Source of the DNA: Pseudoalteromonas sp. NC201
GTDB lineage: Bacteria > Pseudomonadota > Gammaproteobacteria > Enterobacterales > Alteromonadaceae
Direction: 5' to 3'
Length of the DNA: 64,000 bases
Assembly: GCF_002850255.1 (NCBI RefSeq)
Contig: NZ_CP022522.1
Span: forward strand, 748,097 to 812,096
The notes beneath the pieces were generated by a model. The model was not told the origin of the DNA, ran no database searches, and worked only from the letters and a program-made list of their open reading frames with translations. This document shows, one piece after another, positions 54,686-64,000 of this stretch. Each line of letters begins with the position of its first letter. Position 1 is the stretch's first letter. Both the position numbers and the translations under genes were made by a program.

Positions 54686-56575
54686 ATGAGTCAGCAAAAC
54701 TATAATGCCGAAGCTATTGAGGTACTCAATGGCTTAGAGCCAGTTAAGCGCCGTCCTGGCATGTATACCGATACCACCAGACCTAATCATTTAGGCCAAG
54801 AGGTTATCGATAACAGTGTCGATGAAGCCTTAGCCGGACATGCCACCAAGATTGACGTGATCTTGCATGAAGACAACTCCTTTGAAGTCATCGATGACGG
54901 TCGAGGAATGCCTGTGGATATTCACCCAGAAGAGGGCGTGCCTGGGGTTGAATTGATCCTGACCAAACTTCATGCCGGGGGCAAGTTTTCCAATAAAAAC
55001 TACCAGTTCTCCGGTGGTCTTCATGGGGTGGGTATATCGGTTGTTAATGCGTTGTCGACTCGGGTCGAAATTACCGTTAAACGCGATGCGCAAATCTATG
55101 AAATGGCATTTGAAAACGGCGATAAAGTCGAAGACTTAAGAGTGACCGGCAGCGTTGGTAAGCGTAATACCGGCACCTCAGTACACTTTTGGCCCGACGC
55201 GAGTTATTTTGACTCAGCTAACTTCTCAATTACTAAGTTAAACCACTTGCTCAAAGCTAAGGCTGTATTGTGTCCAGGGCTTAGAATTCGTTTTGTAAAT
55301 AAACAGACGAAAGAAACGCAAGAATGGCACTACGAGGCAGGTCTTGAGGATTACCTAAAAGACAGCGCTGAAGGCTACGAAGTGCTGCCGAAATCCCCAT
55401 TTACAGGCAGTTTCAGTGGCTCAACCGAAGGGGTTGATTGGGCGCTTCATTGGTTGCCTGAGGGCGGGGAATCCATCGCTGAAAGCTACGTAAACCTTAT
55501 TCCAACGGCACAAGGCGGAACCCATGTAAATGGGTTACGCCAGGGCTTACTTGAAGCGATGCGTGAGTTTTGTGAATTCAGAAACCTGATCCCGCGTGGC
55601 GTGAAACTGACGCCTGATGATGTTTGGGACCGCTGTAGTTATGTCTTGTCGGTTAAAATGCAAGACCCACAATTTGCCGGTCAAACCAAAGAAAAGCTGT
55701 CATCACGTTCGTGCGCTACCTTTGTGTCTGGCATTGTCAAAGACGCCTTTAGTTTATGGTTAAACGAACACACTGAAACTGCAGAGTTACTTGCTGAGCT
55801 GTGTATCAGCAATGCGCAAAAACGTTTGCGTGCTGCAAAAAAAGTGGTTCGTAAAAAGGTCACTTCGGGTCCTGCTTTACCGGGTAAATTAACCGATTGT
55901 TCTGGAAGTGAAACTGAACGCTCAGAAATCTTTTTGGTGGAAGGGGACTCAGCAGGTGGCTCGGCAAAACAAGCACGAGACCGTGAGTTTCAAGCAATCA
56001 TGCCGCTGCGCGGTAAAATCCTCAATACCTGGGAAGTGGAATCTGGACAGATCTTAGCCTCACAAGAAGTACATGATATTTCTGTTGCCTTAGGTATTGA
56101 CCCAGACTCTGAAGATTTATCAGGCCTGCGCTATGGCAAAGTATGTATCCTCGCGGATGCGGATTCTGACGGACTTCACATTGCAACTTTATTATGTGCA
56201 CTTTTTGTGAAGCACTTCCCAGAGCTTGTTCGTAAGGGCCATGTTTTTGTTGCCATGCCGCCGCTATTTCGTATTGATGTTGGTAAAGAGGTTTACTACG
56301 CCCTTGATGAAGATGAGAAAAAGGGCATTTTAGACCGTATTGAGGCCGAAAAGAAACGCGGTAAAGTCAACGTACAGCGCTTTAAAGGATTGGGTGAAAT
56401 GAACCCGTTGCAATTGCGTGAAACCACTATGGATCCAAATACTAGACGTTTAGTTCAGCTGACATTAGATGAGCCTGAACAAACCCTCGAAATGATGGAT
56501 ATGCTGTTAGCTAAAAAGCGCTCTAGCGACCGTAAAATTTGGCTTGAGCAGCACGGAGATAAGGCAGAGGTTTAA
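54686..56575 (+). CDS. parE: DNA topoisomerase IV subunit B
   Basis: A 629-residue GHKL ATPase subunit of topoisomerase IV, which unlinks daughter chromosomes. VKRRPGMYTDTTRPNHLGQ and EVIDNSVDEALAGHA start the ATPase site. The TOPRIM domain has EIFLVEGDSAGGSA and ILADADSDGLHIATL. The length matches E. coli ParE (630). The next gene starts one base after its stop. Confidence 0.97.
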   Translation: MSQQNYNAEAIEVLNGLEPVKRRPGMYTDTTRPNHLGQEVIDNSVDEALAGHATKIDVILHEDNSFEVIDDGRGMPVDIHPEEGVPGVELILTKLHAGGKFSNKNYQFSGGLHGVGISVVNALSTRVEITVKRDAQIYEMAFENGDKVEDLRVTGSVGKRNTGTSVHFWPDASYFDSANFSITKLNHLLKAKAVLCPGLRIRFVNKQTKETQEWHYEAGLEDYLKDSAEGYEVLPKSPFTGSFSGSTEGVDWALHWLPEGGESIAESYVNLIPTAQGGTHVNGLRQGLLEAMREFCEFRNLIPRGVKLTPDDVWDRCSYVLSVKMQDPQFAGQTKEKLSSRSCATFVSGIVKDAFSLWLNEHTETAELLAELCISNAQKRLRAAKKVVRKKVTSGPALPGKLTDCSGSETERSEIFLVEGDSAGGSAKQARDREFQAIMPLRGKILNTWEVESGQILASQEVHDISVALGIDPDSEDLSGLRYGKVCILADADSDGLHIATLLCALFVKHFPELVRKGHVFVAMPPLFRIDVGKEVYYALDEDEKKGILDRIEAEKKRGKVNVQRFKGLGEMNPLQLRETTMDPNTRRLVQLTLDEPEQTLEMMDMLLAKKRSSDRKIWLEQHGDKAEV

Positions 56576-56576
56576 C

Positions 56577-57686
56577 ATGAAAATACATAGTAAATTGACC
56601 ACGATAGCGACGACGCTGGCAGTAGCGTTATTAAGCTCACCTGCGCTGGCAAATGATATGCTTTCGCGCCTTTCAGTACCTAAAGGGTATGAGCTGAGCT
56701 ATTTTGCGAAAGATGTTGAAAATGCGAGACAAATGGCGGTGGGCAAAGATGGCACTGTGTATGTTGGCTCTCGTAAAGCGGGTAAAGTTCACGCACTCAT
56801 TGACAACAACCGTGATGGCGTAGCCGACAAGAAAATCTTGGTTGCAGAAGGGCTGAATATGCCCTCCGGTATCGCCCTAAAAGACGGTGACTTATATGTT
56901 GCTGAAGTTGAGCGTATTGTGCGTTTTAAGCAAATCGCAAAAAACCTCAAGGCACCGGTAAAAGAAGTGGTGTTCGATGATTTGCCTGACAAACGTCACC
57001 ACGGCTGGAAGTACCTGACAGTATCGCCGGAAGGCGAACTGATCATTCCAGTTGGCGTGCCTTGTAATATTTGTGCCGAAGACCCTAAGTTTGGCCGTAT
57101 ATTTTCACTAAATCTTGAGACGAAAAAGCTTTCGACGATTGCCAAAGGCGTGCGTAACTCAGTGGGTTTTGATTATCACCCAGTAACTGGAAAGTTATGG
57201 TTCAGCGACAACGGTCGTGACATGATGGGAGATGACATTCCACCATGTGAAATCAACCGTGTTGACGAAATTGGTCAGCATTTTGGCTTCCCCTATGTTC
57301 ATGGCGGCAGCGTGCTAGACCCTGAATTTGGCGAGGGTAAATCGGTGACTGACTACGCCATGCCAGCACTTGCACTACAAGCGCACGTTGCACCGCTGGG
57401 CATTCACTTTTACCGTGGCGAGCAATTTCCAAAGGCAATGAAGCATCAGCTTTTTGTTGCTGAACATGGTTCTTGGAACCGCAGCAAAAAAGTGGGCTAT
57501 CGAGTAATGCGAGCAAATGTGCAAGATGGCCAAATTAGAGGCTATGAGCCTTTCCTTACCGGCTTTATGGAAAACGAAACAACCCATGGTCGACCAGCCG
57601 CAATTGCAGAACTCGACGACGGTAGCCTGCTCGTTTCCGATGATTACGCCAATGCGATATATCGCATCAGCTACAACAACAAGTAA
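56577..57686 (+). CDS. Secreted sugar dehydrogenase-like protein (PQQ/sorbosone dehydrogenase family)
   Basis: A 369-residue periplasmic protein with a signal peptide ([18 protein letters not shown]). The body is a six-bladed beta-propeller of the glucose/sorbosone dehydrogenase family. [18 protein letters not shown] and [20 protein letters not shown] are typical blades, and [14 protein letters not shown] carries two cysteines. It may oxidise a sugar with pyrroloquinoline quinone, but the cofactor and substrate are unproven. The gene sits between parE and parC, 1 bp and 8 bp away, which is odd for a secreted enzyme. Confidence 0.8.
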   Translation: MKIHSKLTTIATTLAVALLSSPALANDMLSRLSVPKGYELSYFAKDVENARQMAVGKDGTVYVGSRKAGKVHALIDNNRDGVADKKILVAEGLNMPSGIALKDGDLYVAEVERIVRFKQIAKNLKAPVKEVVFDDLPDKRHHGWKYLTVSPEGELIIPVGVPCNICAEDPKFGRIFSLNLETKKLSTIAKGVRNSVGFDYHPVTGKLWFSDNGRDMMGDDIPPCEINRVDEIGQHFGFPYVHGGSVLDPEFGEGKSVTDYAMPALALQAHVAPLGIHFYRGEQFPKAMKHQLFVAEHGSWNRSKKVGYRVMRANVQDGQIRGYEPFLTGFMENETTHGRPAAIAELDDGSLLVSDDYANAIYRISYNNK

Positions 57687-57694
57687 GGTGTAAC

Positions 57695-59998
57695 ATGACA
57701 GATCCTCAAGCCTTGTCCTTGCAAGGCATTGAACAACTTCCGATGGGGCGTTTTACTGAAGATGCCTATCTGAACTATTCCATGTATGTGATCATGGATA
57801 GGGCGTTACCACATATTGGTGACGGCCTGAAGCCTGTACAACGTCGTATTGTATATGCGATGAGTGAGCTGGGCTTATCTGCTCAAGCAAAATACAAAAA
57901 ATCTGCCCGTACCGTTGGTGACGTACTGGGTAAATATCACCCTCATGGCGACAGTGCTTGTTATGAGGCCATGGTACTCATGGCGCAGCCGTTTTCTTAT
58001 CGCTATCCGCTGGTGGATGGCCAAGGTAACTGGGGTGCTGCGGATGATCCTAAATCATTTGCTGCGATGCGTTATACTGAGGCGCGTTTATCTAAGTTCT
58101 CAGAAGTACTGCTGAAAGAGCTTGGCCAAGGTACGGTCGATTGGACCGCTAACTTTGATGGCACCTTAGATGAGCCGCAAGTGTTACCCGCGCGTTTACC
58201 ACATATCTTGCTGAATGGGGTGACGGGTATTGCGGTGGGGATGGCAACCGATATTCCGCCGCATAACGTACGTGAAGTTGCTGAAGCTTGTTGTTTGTTA
58301 TTGGATAAGCCTAAAACCGAACTAGAAGAAATTCTAGAATTGGTCAAAGCGCCAGACTATCCAACCGATGCGGAAATCATTACGCCGCAAGAAGAGATCA
58401 AAAAGCTTTACACCACAGGTCGTGGCTCAATCAAGATGCGTGCTGTGTACACCGAAGAGCAAGGCGAAGTGGTGATCACCGCGTTGCCACATCAATGTTC
58501 GGGTGCCAAGGTGCTAGAGCAAATAGCAGCACAAATGACAGCGAAGAAACTCCCTATGGTAGCGGATTTACGTGACGAATCGGATCATGAAAATCCGACG
58601 CGTATCGTCATCGTACCGCGCTCAAATCGAGTTAAGGTCGAGCCATTAATGGCGCACCTATTTGCCACGACGGATCTTGAAAAGAACTACCGTGTTAACA
58701 TCAACATGATTGGTTTAGACGGGCGTCCACAAGTTAAAGACTTGCGTCAGATTTTATCTGAGTGGTTAGTATTCCGTCGTGAAACGGTGCGTAGACGTTT
58801 GCAGTATCGTTTAGACAAAGTGCTTGCGCGTTTGCATATTCTTGAAGGTTTGATGATTGCATTTTTGAATATCGATGAAGTCATCGAAATCATTCGCAAC
58901 GAAGACAAACCAAAAGAAGAGTTAATAGCGCGTTTTGGTCTTTCAGATAAGCAGGCAGAAGCAATTCTAGACCTGAAATTACGCCACCTTGCAAAGCTTG
59001 AAGAAATGAAGATCCGTGGTGAGCAGGATGAGCTTGAAAAAGAGCGTGATGGATTGGAAAAAACCTTAGGCTCTGAGCGTCGTATGTCGACGTTGATGAA
59101 AAAAGAAATCCAAGAAGCTGCTGAATTGTATGGCGATGATAGACGCTCACCGGTAGTTGAGCGTGGTGAAGCCAAAGCGCTTAGCGAAAAAGATTTGATC
59201 CCATCAGAGTCTGTAACTGTTGTGCTATCTGAAAAAGGCTGGGCGCGTTTTGCGAAGGGCCATGATATCGATGCCGAAGGGCTAAGCTACCGCTCAGGAG
59301 ACTGTTATAAAGCCTCTGCGAAAGGCAAGAGTAATCAGCCTGCGGTGTTCTTAGATACTTCAGGGCGAGCCTTTGCAACCGATGCGCATAGCTTACCTTC
59401 AGCCCGGAGTCAGGGTGAACCGATGACGGGACGCTTTAACTTAGCGTCAGGATGTAACTTTGAACATGTGGTCATGGGCGAAGAGAAATCGACTTATCTG
59501 ATGGCGACCGATGGCGGTTACGGTTTTATCAGTGACTTTGCTGATATGGTGAGCAAAAACAAAAATGGTAAAGCGTTCGTTAGCGTGCCAAAAGGTGCGC
59601 ATTTGATGGCTCCTATCCAGGTATTTGATGTTGCCACCGATATGTGTATGGCGATTTCGAGCGAAGGCAGAATGCTACTATTCCCATTACGTGATTTACC
59701 TAAGCTTGGTAAAGGTAAGGGGAATAAGATTATCTCTATCCCTAGCGCGAAAGTGCAAAGCCGCGAAGAGTTTGTCAAAGTGTTAGCGGTAGTACCTGAA
59801 GGCGTTTCTGTTACCTTACATGCAGGTAAGCGCAAGCTAACCTTAAAGCCGAGTGATTTAGAGCACTATTACGGTGAGCGAGGGCGCAGAGGTAATAAGT
59901 TACCGCGCGGATTACAGCGCGTAGATAGCTATGATCTGGAGCACAATGGTGTTGAGACACCAGAAGACAATGACGCCAGCGTAGATACCGAAGAATAA
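57695..59998 (+). CDS. parC: DNA topoisomerase IV subunit A
   Basis: A 767-residue DNA-cutting subunit of topoisomerase IV. The active-site tyrosine lies in [10 protein letters not shown]. The quinolone-determining segment [14 protein letters not shown] keeps the Ser and Glu of sensitive strains. The C-terminal propeller domain that wraps DNA follows from about residue 490. A terminator stands directly after the stop. Confidence 0.97.
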   Translation: MTDPQALSLQGIEQLPMGRFTEDAYLNYSMYVIMDRALPHIGDGLKPVQRRIVYAMSELGLSAQAKYKKSARTVGDVLGKYHPHGDSACYEAMVLMAQPFSYRYPLVDGQGNWGAADDPKSFAAMRYTEARLSKFSEVLLKELGQGTVDWTANFDGTLDEPQVLPARLPHILLNGVTGIAVGMATDIPPHNVREVAEACCLLLDKPKTELEEILELVKAPDYPTDAEIITPQEEIKKLYTTGRGSIKMRAVYTEEQGEVVITALPHQCSGAKVLEQIAAQMTAKKLPMVADLRDESDHENPTRIVIVPRSNRVKVEPLMAHLFATTDLEKNYRVNINMIGLDGRPQVKDLRQILSEWLVFRRETVRRRLQYRLDKVLARLHILEGLMIAFLNIDEVIEIIRNEDKPKEELIARFGLSDKQAEAILDLKLRHLAKLEEMKIRGEQDELEKERDGLEKTLGSERRMSTLMKKEIQEAAELYGDDRRSPVVERGEAKALSEKDLIPSESVTVVLSEKGWARFAKGHDIDAEGLSYRSGDCYKASAKGKSNQPAVFLDTSGRAFATDAHSLPSARSQGEPMTGRFNLASGCNFEHVVMGEEKSTYLMATDGGYGFISDFADMVSKNKNGKAFVSVPKGAHLMAPIQVFDVATDMCMAISSEGRMLLFPLRDLPKLGKGKGNKIISIPSAKVQSREEFVKVLAVVPEGVSVTLHAGKRKLTLKPSDLEHYYGERGRRGNKLPRGLQRVDSYDLEHNGVETPEDNDASVDTEE

Positions 59999-60005
59999 CC
60001 GATAC

Positions 60006-60030
60006 AGGCCGCCCACCGCGGCCTTATTTT
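60006..60030 (+). terminator. Terminator after parC
   Basis: AGGCCGC-CCACC-GCGGCCT is followed by TATTTTT, seven bases after the parC stop. Confidence 0.88.
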
Positions 60031-60045
60031 TATCTGTTGAAAACC

Positions 60046-60140
60046 ATCGCGAGGTGAACTCGCTCCCACCAGATTAACCACTCTGTGTAGGTGTCTGTTC
60101 AACCATTGAACTTTGCGTAGGAGCCGGTTCACCCGGCGAT
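60046..60140. repeat. Inverted pair of REP-like hairpins after parC
   Basis: The unit at 60046-60069 reads on the minus strand as GTGGGAGCGAGTTCACCTCG with CGAT (stem GCGAG/CTCGC). The unit at 60117-60140 reads on the plus strand as GTAGGAGCCGGTTCACCCGG with CGAT (stem GCCGG/CCGGC). A weaker third copy may lie at 60088-60110. Facing pairs of this sort are typical of REP doublets. Confidence 0.75.
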
Positions 60141-60238
60141 CCTTAACTTTAGAATATGGCTCCTCAAATCAAAAAATGAAAATAAAAAGACACTATTATT
60201 GCAGCATTTTATTGCGCTTTACGTTAAAATATTCGGTT

Positions 60239-60287
60239 ATACCAATCACACAAGTGCCTATGGCTTGCAAACAATTGTAATTGGTAT
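60239..60287. repeat. Short element with inverted ends ATACCAAT
   Basis: ATACCAATCACA at the left matches TGTAATTGGTAT at the right as a 12-bp inverted repeat with one mismatch, enclosing about 25 bp. Related ATACCAATT fragments occur at 16618. It looks like a small dispersed palindromic element in front of the phosphoribosyltransferase gene. The rest of the gap 59999-60343 contains the terminator and REP-like pair, and no gene. Confidence 0.6.
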
Positions 60288-60343
60288 CAATTGGCAGCGC
60301 TTGCTGCTTGTCACCATCACACGGGCTTCCTAACGGGGTATTT

Positions 60344-60907
60344 ATGTCAGATAAGTGCTATATCACAGCGCAACAATTGCTAGAAGATTCATTTCGCTTA
60401 GCCGCTAAAGTTTATGAAGACGGGTTTAGACCTGACTTTATTATCGGTATTTGGCGTGGTGGTGCGCCTATTGGTATCGCAGTTCAAGAATACTACGATT
60501 ACAAAGGTATAGAGACTGATCATATCGCAGTACGCACTTCTTCTTACTATGGCATTGGTAAGCAATCTAAAGAAATCAAAGTTCACGGTTTGCATTACAT
60601 TGTGGAAAATGCAAACGCTGACGATTCATTGCTAATCGTTGATGACGTGTTTGATTCTGGCCGCAGTATCTTTGCGTTGAAAGAAAAGCTTGCAGAGCTA
60701 ATGCGCCTGAACTTGCCTCGCGATATTCGTGTTGCTTGCCCATACTACAAGCCAGCAAACAAAAAAGTACCAATGACACCAGATTATTTTATTCATGAGT
60801 CTGATGAGTGGTTGGTATTCCCTCACGAGCTGTCAGGCTTAACACCGGAAGAATTAGTGGAAGGAAAGTCTGACTTAGCAAATATTAAACACCTATTTGC
60901 AAAATAA
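60344..60907 (+). CDS. Phosphoribosyltransferase family protein
   Basis: A 187-residue protein with the PRPP-binding signature LLIVDDVFDSGRSI and a type I fold (FIIGIWRGGAPIGIAV at the first strand-loop). It probably acts on a purine base such as hypoxanthine or xanthine, but the hood region differs from E. coli Hpt and Gpt, so the base is left open. The ATG at 60344 (MSDKCYITAQQLL) follows ACGGGGT. Longer starts up to 60281 read through the repeat element and are rejected. Confidence 0.85.
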   Translation: MSDKCYITAQQLLEDSFRLAAKVYEDGFRPDFIIGIWRGGAPIGIAVQEYYDYKGIETDHIAVRTSSYYGIGKQSKEIKVHGLHYIVENANADDSLLIVDDVFDSGRSIFALKEKLAELMRLNLPRDIRVACPYYKPANKKVPMTPDYFIHESDEWLVFPHELSGLTPEELVEGKSDLANIKHLFAK

Positions 60908-60922
60908 GTTAATCAGTACTCA

Positions 60923-60950
60923 AGGGCGAGAAAGTACTCGCCCTAGTTAT
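60923..60950. terminator. Terminator between convergent genes
   Basis: AGGGCGAG-AAAGTA-CTCGCCCT is a perfect 8-bp stem followed by AGTTATT. It probably serves the phosphoribosyltransferase gene and possibly the opposite regulator. Confidence 0.7.
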
Positions 60951-60965
60951 TCTAACCGCGAAAAA

Positions 60966-61622
60966 TTAAGCTTGCGCGAAGCTATCAACAAAATCCTCAA
61001 GCGCGTCAACATCGACTGGCTTTAAGCCTTCACTACTACGTACTATCAAGCCCTTTTCTACCAATTCACTTACCACCCGACGATATGCACGCTCAGTGGT
61101 CGCAAACCTTTCGGCTTCAGCACTTACCGTTGAATAGGCACGAAGTAATGTTGGATTCGAATTCTCGGCACGTAATAAGCAGTCTTTAGCAATGTTGTAG
61201 CTCAGCGGCAACAGCAACTTGTCTAAGTTTATCTTTTGGTTTTCAGTAAACTTAGCAGCGATGGTTTGCGCGGTATATAGGCTCAGCTCTGGCTGCTCAA
61301 GCAGTAATTTTCGCCAATATTTTAGCTCAATGAGGTGATAGGTTACATCGCTCAAGCAAGTCACGGTATAAATACAAGGCTGATGATTCAGCGCTTCGAT
61401 TTCGCCAATTAGCGTGTTGTTACAGTCCAGTTGTCCGAGTAATAGACGACGACCGTTACCGACATCATAACTAAAAGACACAGTGCCACTGGTCACCAAT
61501 ATGAGTTTACTCAATGGTTCATCTTGGTGGATCAAGACTTCTTTTTTGCTGTGCTGAAAACTATTACCAGCAAAAGCGAGTAACTGTTCGACCAAATTGG
61601 TTGAAAAATGATATTGAAACAT
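60966..61622 (-). CDS. Crp/Fnr-family regulator, YeiL-like
   Basis: A 218-residue protein with an N-terminal cyclic-nucleotide-binding-like fold (about 20-125, VLIHQDEPLSKLILVTSGTV and NNTLIGEIEALNHQP) and a C-terminal winged helix (about 150-205, ATTERAYRRVVSELVEKGLI). The cAMP-contact Arg-Ser pair of Crp is not evident, and the four cysteines of Fnr are absent, so the signal is unknown. YeiL of E. coli is the nearest remembered relative. It stands alone. Confidence 0.8.
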   Translation of the reverse strand: MFQYHFSTNLVEQLLAFAGNSFQHSKKEVLIHQDEPLSKLILVTSGTVSFSYDVGNGRRLLLGQLDCNNTLIGEIEALNHQPCIYTVTCLSDVTYHLIELKYWRKLLLEQPELSLYTAQTIAAKFTENQKINLDKLLLPLSYNIAKDCLLRAENSNPTLLRAYSTVSAEAERFATTERAYRRVVSELVEKGLIVRSSEGLKPVDVDALEDFVDSFAQA

Positions 61623-61906
61623 CTAGATGGCTCTTCGGACAAATGTCCTATTTATTAAACTATAATGACGTTAGCATGAATTTTTCAGTTTTACGCTAAC
61701 TCACACCGTTTAAGTAGTATCGGTTTTATCTCAGCGCTGTGGCGAAGAATTTAATAAACGATATTACCATTAAACCCCCACTTCCCGTGTTAGAGCTAAT
61801 TTATTGGTGCTAATTTCTAGGGGCTTGTGGGTTAGCCTTTTTATTCTGCTCGATACGTAAATTCGAGCATAAACTATATGCTAACGCAACTTAGGGGAGA
61901 GGACAA

Positions 61907-62125
61907 ATGAGTTGGGAATATTTAGGCTATTTAGCCTCTGCTTTTTTGGTCGTTTCTTTGATGATGAGCGATGTTGCTAAGTTGCGTTGGTTCAATTTAA
62001 TGGGCTGTATTTGTTTTACCGCCTATGGTGCACTTATCCAAGCTTGGCCGGTGGCGTTAACTAATGGTCTACTGGCACTAGTTAACACCTACCACTTGGT
62101 GAAATTACAAAAAGATCAACGCTGA
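61907..62125 (+). CDS. Small YgjV/CBU_0592-like membrane protein
   Basis: A 72-residue protein with three hydrophobic helices: EYLGYLASAFLVVSLMMSD, then LRWFNLMGCICFTAYGAL, then ALTNGLLALVNTYHLV. This pattern is that of a half-size YgjV/PnuC-like family of unknown function. GGGGAGAGG precedes the ATG. Its end overlaps the opposite amidohydrolase gene by 10 bp. Confidence 0.75.
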   Translation: MSWEYLGYLASAFLVVSLMMSDVAKLRWFNLMGCICFTAYGALIQAWPVALTNGLLALVNTYHLVKLQKDQR

Positions 62126-63756
62126 TATTTAAGTTCACCTGCAATCCAGGTCTGCTCGACTTTAATATCATCAATTTTATCTTCGCTTACGGTAAAGTAA
62201 TCTTGGTCTATTAAGATAAAATCGGCCCACTTTCCTTGTTCTAAACTTCCCAGTTTATACTCTTGAAATGCGGCATACGCAGCATCAACAGTAAATGCCT
62301 GGAGTGCTTGTTCTCTGGTTAGCTTTTCTGTTGGGCGCCAGCCATCCTTGGGTAAATCTTGATGGTCTTGTCTGGTGATAGCGGCATGCAGACCATGGAA
62401 AGGGTTTGCGAGCTCCACTGGAAAGTCAGAACCCGCCGCCACTCTACTTCCTTGCTTTAAGAATGTTTGCCATGCGTAAGCGCCGCTAAGCTGTTTGTCG
62501 TCTAGGCGCTTTTCGGCCATATGCATATCAGATGTGGCATGAACAGGCTGCATTGATGGAATAATATCTAGCGTCTTAAAGCGGGGGATATCATCCGGAT
62601 GGACAATCTGTGCGTGCTCAATGCGATTTCTGAGCAGTCTACCACCTGCTTTTTTAAAAACGTGTTGATATGAATCTAGCACGATGCGATTCGCTCTATC
62701 GCCAATGGCGTGAGTGTGTGCACTGTAGCCGCTGCGTATGGCTTGGGTGATCAATGCTTCAAGCGTCGCTTGGTTTTCGAGCATTAACCCTTTGTGACCT
62801 TTGCGGTCATGATAGTCGCGAATAAGTGCCGCACCTCGACTGCCAAGTGCACCATCAGCATAGATTTTTACACTACGAATAGAGAGTTGATCTCGTGTAT
62901 CTTTGATCACTCCCACGTCCAACATCTCTGCGAGTTTGGGGGAGCTTGCACTGAGCATAGCGTAGACGCGTAGCGGCATCGTGTGTTCCTTGGCGCGTGC
63001 TTGGTAAACCTGCCATGTGGTGTAGTCAATCCCGGCATCATGGGCTGAGGTAATGCCTAAACTCAGCAAGTGTTCTCCGGCTTTATTCAGCGCCTTGTTT
63101 ACCTGTGCATCTGACTGAGCTGGGACATGAGTGCGAATAAGGTCTTCTGCCTTGTCGATAAAAATCCCGCTCGGCATACCGCTATTCAATGTAATGATTT
63201 CACCGCCTTCCGGCGTCTTTGTTGATTTCGAAATGTTGGCAAGCGCCATCGCTTTTGAGTTTACCCAAATAGCGTGACCATCTACTCGAGTGAGTATGAC
63301 GGGCTTATCTTTTACGTATTTGTCGAGATCGGCTGCGGTTGGGAATTGTCCGCCGGGCCATAAGGTTTGATCCCAGCCTCGACCTATTATCCATTCACCT
63401 TCATGGGCTTTTGCGTAGTGGCTAAGCCGTTTTCCTACTTCTGCAATGGTTTTGCTACCGCGCACGTCGAGTGTGAGTAAATTATTGCCAAGGCCAATGA
63501 TATGACCGTGCGCATCAATTAAACCAGGTAATAGGGTTTTTCCCTCACCATCAAATTTGGTTGCACTCGGGTATTGGGTACTCAGATCCTTTGCACTTGT
63601 TTTTACGACTTTACCGTCTTTAATTACCAAAGAAGAAAAGCGCTCAATTTGCTGCGATTTAGTGGGCGTATAGCCATTTACATTGTGGATTAAGGTTACT
63701 TGAGCTGTTGTTGACAGGCTAAAGCTAGCCAAAAGCGCGAGGAATGTTTTTTTCAT
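62116..63756 (-). CDS. Secreted amidohydrolase, YtcJ-like
   Basis: A 546-residue periplasmic metal hydrolase. The signal peptide MKKTFLALLASFSLSTTAQ starts at an ATG at 63756 with AAGGA upstream; another ATG at 63771 is in frame. The metal-binding HxH lies in LPGLIDAHGHIIGLG. YSAHTHAIGDRANRIVLDSY and GSDFPVELANPF provide further ligands. The family (amidohydrolase 3) acts on amides or cyclic amides, and the substrate here is unknown. It is monocistronic. Confidence 0.85.
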   Translation of the reverse strand: MKKTFLALLASFSLSTTAQVTLIHNVNGYTPTKSQQIERFSSLVIKDGKVVKTSAKDLSTQYPSATKFDGEGKTLLPGLIDAHGHIIGLGNNLLTLDVRGSKTIAEVGKRLSHYAKAHEGEWIIGRGWDQTLWPGGQFPTAADLDKYVKDKPVILTRVDGHAIWVNSKAMALANISKSTKTPEGGEIITLNSGMPSGIFIDKAEDLIRTHVPAQSDAQVNKALNKAGEHLLSLGITSAHDAGIDYTTWQVYQARAKEHTMPLRVYAMLSASSPKLAEMLDVGVIKDTRDQLSIRSVKIYADGALGSRGAALIRDYHDRKGHKGLMLENQATLEALITQAIRSGYSAHTHAIGDRANRIVLDSYQHVFKKAGGRLLRNRIEHAQIVHPDDIPRFKTLDIIPSMQPVHATSDMHMAEKRLDDKQLSGAYAWQTFLKQGSRVAAGSDFPVELANPFHGLHAAITRQDHQDLPKDGWRPTEKLTREQALQAFTVDAAYAAFQEYKLGSLEQGKWADFILIDQDYFTVSEDKIDDIKVEQTWIAGELKYQR

Positions 63757-63864
63757 TATATTGTCCTTCACTGAGAGTATTTATTCAGAATAATCATCTA
63801 ACTCAATAAAGCCAAGTCTTTGCGTTGAGAGTATACTTGGGTTTTAAAGGAGTGGAGTGTCAAA

Positions 63865-64000
63865 GTGAAGTTGTTTGTTGTATACCTAGGCGGCCGTATT
63901 CAAGGTTGCCATATTGAAATGCATGATGTGCGCTTTGTCGCGGCAAATACAATTGAAGAAGCTTATCCCAAATTAAAGCAGCAATGGGTTGGTGATAAAA
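63865..64000 (+). CDS. DUF1543 protein, N-terminal part (runs off window end)
   Basis: A GTG at 63865 with GGAG upstream opens a frame to the window edge with 45 residues: KLFVVYLGGRIQGCHIEMHD, then a segment with AANTIEEAYPKLKQQW. This is the DUF1543 opening, a family of small proteins with unknown function. Most of the gene lies outside. Confidence 0.75.
   Translation, partial: MKLFVVYLGGRIQGCHIEMHDVRFVAANTIEEAYPKLKQQWVGDK

Overview
The window looks like chromosome from a marine gammaproteobacterium of the order Alteromonadales, most likely Pseudoalteromonas. The basis is protein similarity recalled from memory and gene order (ftsB-ispD-ispF-truD-surE-pcm-nlpD-rpoS, yggS-proC-yggT-DUF4426-rdgB-hemW, lptFG opposite pepA, parE/parC, pilTU), not a database search. 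Most of the sequence is densely packed core genome with short operons and many ATGA or few-base gene junctions.

Layout. 0-7 kb: the start of a DcaP-like porin gene, acs with a CrbR/ErdR-type response regulator, a VWA-protein/MoxR-ATPase pair, and small conserved proteins. 7-13 kb: ftsB, isoprenoid genes ispD and ispF, truD, surE, pcm, nlpD and rpoS. 13-21 kb: valS, holC and pepA on the minus strand, then lptF and lptG, the LPS exporter permeases. 21-29 kb: the accessory part. It holds an RDD protein gene, a tRNA-Leu(CAA) followed by six 130-bp repeats that each end in a copy of the tRNA 3' end, a chemoreceptor, a decayed PoNi-like immunity gene, a block of palindromic repeats, and a small operon with a broken XRE regulator, a peptide with a double-glycine-like leader and a membrane protein. 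29-32 kb: a CHASE-GGDEF diguanylate cyclase and a sensor kinase. 32-50 kb: a DUF885 lipoprotein, hemW-rdgB-DUF4426-yggT-proC-yggS, pilT-pilU plus a periplasmic protein, ruvX-yqgE-gshB-rsmE, a DUF350 membrane protein, glnE, a TcpQ-like protein and an LpxL-type acyltransferase. 50-64 kb: tolC opposite nudF-DUF1249-cpdA-yqiA-parE-(sugar dehydrogenase)-parC, then a phosphoribosyltransferase, a Crp/Fnr-type regulator, a small membrane protein, a secreted amidohydrolase and the start of a DUF1543 gene.

How genes work together. acs and the adjacent regulator fit acetate utilisation control. nlpD precedes rpoS as in other gammaproteobacteria. lptFG, the LpxL-type enzyme, tolC, the porin and nlpD serve the envelope. 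pilT and pilU power pilus retraction. cpdA, the GGDEF protein, the kinase and the Crp-like protein are signalling genes. parE and parC form topoisomerase IV.

The most unusual observations are: (1) the tRNA-Leu 3'-end repeat array, similar in plan to the E. coli tyrT/rtT repeats; (2) a REP-like hairpin family in at least four places, with compensatory stem changes; (3) a block of modular repeats whose hairpins carry GGA like CsrA targets; (4) the XRE/leader-peptide/membrane-protein operon, in a stretch where three genes carry in-frame stops. All coordinates were read by eye. No searches or folding programs were run.
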